64,000 nt of DNA, from positions 496,001 to 560,000 of the forward strand of contig NZ_CP029481.1 of assembly GCF_003151255.1 (NCBI RefSeq), read 5' to 3'. This stretch comes from Microvirga sp. 17 mud 1-3. Lineage in GTDB: Bacteria > Pseudomonadota > Alphaproteobacteria > Rhizobiales > Beijerinckiaceae. Shown here piece after piece: positions 62,049 through 64,000 of the stretch. The position numbers and the translations under genes were made by a program. The notes beneath the pieces were generated by a model. It worked only from the letters and a program-made list of their open reading frames with translations. It ran no database searches and was not told the origin of the DNA. How positions within the stretch are numbered: the stretch's first letter is position 1; every line of letters begins with the position of its first letter.

Positions 62049-64000
62049 TCAGGCGGCAGCCTCCGCAGCCCGTACAGCCTCCTCCAGGCGCGCCATTCGC
62101 GACTCGACGGCCAGTTCCACCAGACTGTCGAGGAGCATCGTGGCGGTCGGATCAGCCATCGGCTCGTCCCGGAACAGACGGAAGGTCGAAGCCACGATCC
62201 GCCCGCGCCCATAGGAGCGTTCCACGCCAAGCGCCACGGGCTTGTGGATCCAGCCGACGACGAGCCCAGCGAAGACACGAGCCTGGAAGTCGAGCAGGTT
62301 GCAGCCGGAAATGACGTAGTCAGGGATGACGCGGTCCATGGTCTCGTCGAGGAGCGGGCCGCTCGGGAAGCGGGCGAAATGTCCCGCCCGGCGCAGCCAC
62401 GCGAACGACGATGCCCAGTCGCCGCGCCAAAGGGTGCCGTCGCGGGACTTGACCTGTACGTTCTGCCAATGAGGAAAGAACGGATACAGGCTGAGTTCGG
62501 TTTCCGGCAGGAGCAGAAGGCTCGCGCCCTGGCGGACGTGGTCGGCAATGGCCTTGTCGTGGCTGCGCGAGACCACGATGGCGGCCTCCTCGAGGCTGCG
62601 TGCCAGGGTATATCCCATCAGCTTCATCCGTTCCCGGATATCCTCGTCCGGTGACCAGATCGGTTGCCGCGCATGGGAGGGCTTGCCGCGTTGCGCATGG
62701 ATGGCGAAGTCCACGTGGTTCTGCGCGACGAGGCGTCCGTCGGAGGCTCGCAGCTCAAGGGAGAGGCGCCGCAGAGCCGGCTCGCTGAGTTCGGGGACCG
62801 GAAGGTCCACATTGCCGAGATCGAGCACCGTTGGCGCTTCCAGTCGCGGGATCGGGAGGCGACGTGTCTCGTCGCACAGGCGGATTTCCAGCTGGCAATC
62901 TTCCAGGACAGGTCCGGCGCCATGGGCAATGGAGAGCTGGAGGCTCGCCGTCTCGCCCGTCCAGTACGAGACGCGCTCCCATTTCGGCACGATGACCGTA
63001 TCGGCGTTGATGATGTGGAACAGCTCGTGGAAGACCCGCGGATTGCGGCGCATGTCGAGGAGACCGTTCGACTCCCAGTGACAGTCGTGGAGCTCGGTGA
63101 TGACATAGCCGGCCAGGCTGGGCTTACGCCGCATCGCCTCGATTTCATACTTCAGGGCGCGGAATTGCTGCCACTGCGCCGCCATCACGAAGCGGCGCAG
63201 ATCGCCGAACACGCGGTCCATGCTCCAGTCGGAAAACCGGTTCTCGACGCCGTGGGCATACATGACACCCTCGCCCCAATCATGCCCGGTCTCGAACCAC
63301 CAGGGCTCCTCGCCCTTGTCGTTGCGCAGATCCTTCGGATAGGGCAGGCCCCAGTTGCCGAACTCGGAACACATGAGCGGCTCGCGCCCTGTAATCACTG
63401 CGTCGCCATGGGGCGAGTACAGCCAGGAGGCCCGTGCCGCGAGCTCGTCCACGAACCTGTCCCACTCGTCGCGGTGGTCCGGCACGGCCGCATAGAAGTG
63501 ATAATCGGCGATGTCCGATTCCACGTGAAAGCTCGGAGCGAGCGGCGAATTGTCCACGACCAGGCGGGTCGGATCGTAAGCCTTGAGCCAGGCGAAGGTG
63601 CGCTTCAGCCAATCACGATGGTCGGGATCGTTGACGAGGTCGACGCCCCAGTTCTCGTTGATAATCGTCCAGATGATGATCGACGGATGGTTGCCGTCCC
63701 GGTCGACGATGCCCTTCAGGAGCTTTTCCTTGCGTCCGCGAGAACGATCGGTCGCCATGCCGCCGTTGGGCAGCTCCGTCCAGATGAGCAGGCCCATCCG
63801 GTCGGCGACCTCGTAGTACCGCGGATCCGCTGCCTTGATGTGGCAGCGCAGGCAATTGAGGCCGAGCTCCTTCGCCTTGCGGAACTGGTCCTCGAGAAAC
63901 TCCACGGAGGGCACCGTGCAGATCGTATCGGGATAGTAGTCCTGATCGAGAGCTGCGCGCAGATAGAGCGGCTCGCCGTTCAGGTAGAACTTGCCGTCGC
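62049..64000 (-). CDS. Glycoside hydrolase family 2 protein (5' end outside window)
   Basis: This is a GH2 beta-glycosidase (galactosidase/glucuronidase/mannosidase type), with the C-terminal 650 residues in the window. The frame runs unbroken to the window edge, where it reads DGKFYLNGEPLYLRAALDQ, the typical start of the catalytic barrel. Counting from GTG 63914, the acid/base Glu87 is in WTIINENWG and the nucleophile Glu184 in MCSEFGNWG. The later part (about 350-620) contains extra beta domains and a region without clear family match. It is convergent with glf. The substrate is not readable. Confidence 0.88.
   Translation of the reverse strand, partial: DGKFYLNGEPLYLRAALDQDYYPDTICTVPSVEFLEDQFRKAKELGLNCLRCHIKAADPRYYEVADRMGLLIWTELPNGGMATDRSRGRKEKLLKGIVDRDGNHPSIIIWTIINENWGVDLVNDPDHRDWLKRTFAWLKAYDPTRLVVDNSPLAPSFHVESDIADYHFYAAVPDHRDEWDRFVDELAARASWLYSPHGDAVITGREPLMCSEFGNWGLPYPKDLRNDKGEEPWWFETGHDWGEGVMYAHGVENRFSDWSMDRVFGDLRRFVMAAQWQQFRALKYEIEAMRRKPSLAGYVITELHDCHWESNGLLDMRRNPRVFHELFHIINADTVIVPKWERVSYWTGETASLQLSIAHGAGPVLEDCQLEIRLCDETRRLPIPRLEAPTVLDLGNVDLPVPELSEPALRRLSLELRASDGRLVAQNHVDFAIHAQRGKPSHARQPIWSPDEDIRERMKLMGYTLARSLEEAAIVVSRSHDKAIADHVRQGASLLLLPETELSLYPFFPHWQNVQVKSRDGTLWRGDWASSFAWLRRAGHFARFPSGPLLDETMDRVIPDYVISGCNLLDFQARVFAGLVVGWIHKPVALGVERSYGRGRIVASTFRLFRDEPMADPTATMLLDSLVELAVESRMARLEEAVRAAEAAA

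Noticed and set aside
1..64000. CRISPR array, insertion sequence or prophage
   Set aside because: No regularly spaced short repeats, transposase motifs or phage structural genes were seen on either strand.

Overview
The window looks like chromosome of an alphaproteobacterium in the order Rhizobiales/Hyphomicrobiales, most likely the Methylobacteriaceae (a Microvirga- or Methylobacterium-like organism). This is inferred from gene content: a CarD regulator next to a sigma-32 gene, a rhizobial-type ExoF export protein, DUF1275, a polyhydroxyalkanoate granule-region protein and RTX type I secretion. It also fits the high GC of the flanks. The species cannot be fixed by reading alone.

The left flank (1-8.6 kb) is GC-rich housekeeping DNA: carD, rpoH with a start-codon-sequestering hairpin, an M48 lipoprotein protease with a LysM tail, a nuclease-fold secreted protein, tRNA-Arg(CCT), and an envelope operon (PpiC-like isomerase, HupE/UreJ-like membrane protein, DUF3604 protein).

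The middle (about 8.7-43.4 kb) is a visibly more AT-rich, strand-switching surface-polysaccharide island. It holds an exosortase-like gene with a small unknown partner, then VanZ, a FemAB/CelD-like acyltransferase, WecC, WecB, a DUF354 glycosyltransferase, an unknown enzyme-like protein, a Gfo/Idh dehydrogenase and an ExoY-like priming sugar transferase. Next come acyltransferase 3, three glycosyltransferases, a Wzy-like polymerase, an AraC regulator, a Wzx flippase, an ExoF/Wza exporter and a two-gene Wzc (membrane part plus BY-kinase). It ends with a WbpD-WbpB-WbpE-like cassette, an SDR epimerase and a second aminotransferase. This is a near-complete Wzx/Wzy pathway for an aminouronic-acid-containing polymer.

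The most striking feature is a beta-helix domain of about 254 residues present twice, at 21.2-22.0 kb and 35.8-36.5 kb. I read the DNA as identical except for five consecutive synonymous codons at one edge. One copy carries a Sec-type signal peptide and a short tail. The other has no signal peptide and instead carries a Pro-rich linker, RTX repeats and a type I secretion C-terminus. A matching type I secretion operon lies at 43.6-47.5 kb, so one domain appears to be sent out of the cytoplasm by two routes.

The right flank (48-64 kb) returns to GC-rich DNA: a GT2 glycosyltransferase, DUF1275, a GH3 beta-glucosidase, a degenerate hybrid histidine kinase, an amidoligase/glutamine-amidotransferase pair, a MATE transporter, an RlpA lipoprotein, three small proteins, a glycosyltransferase with UDP-galactopyranose mutase, and a GH2 glycosidase cut by the window end.
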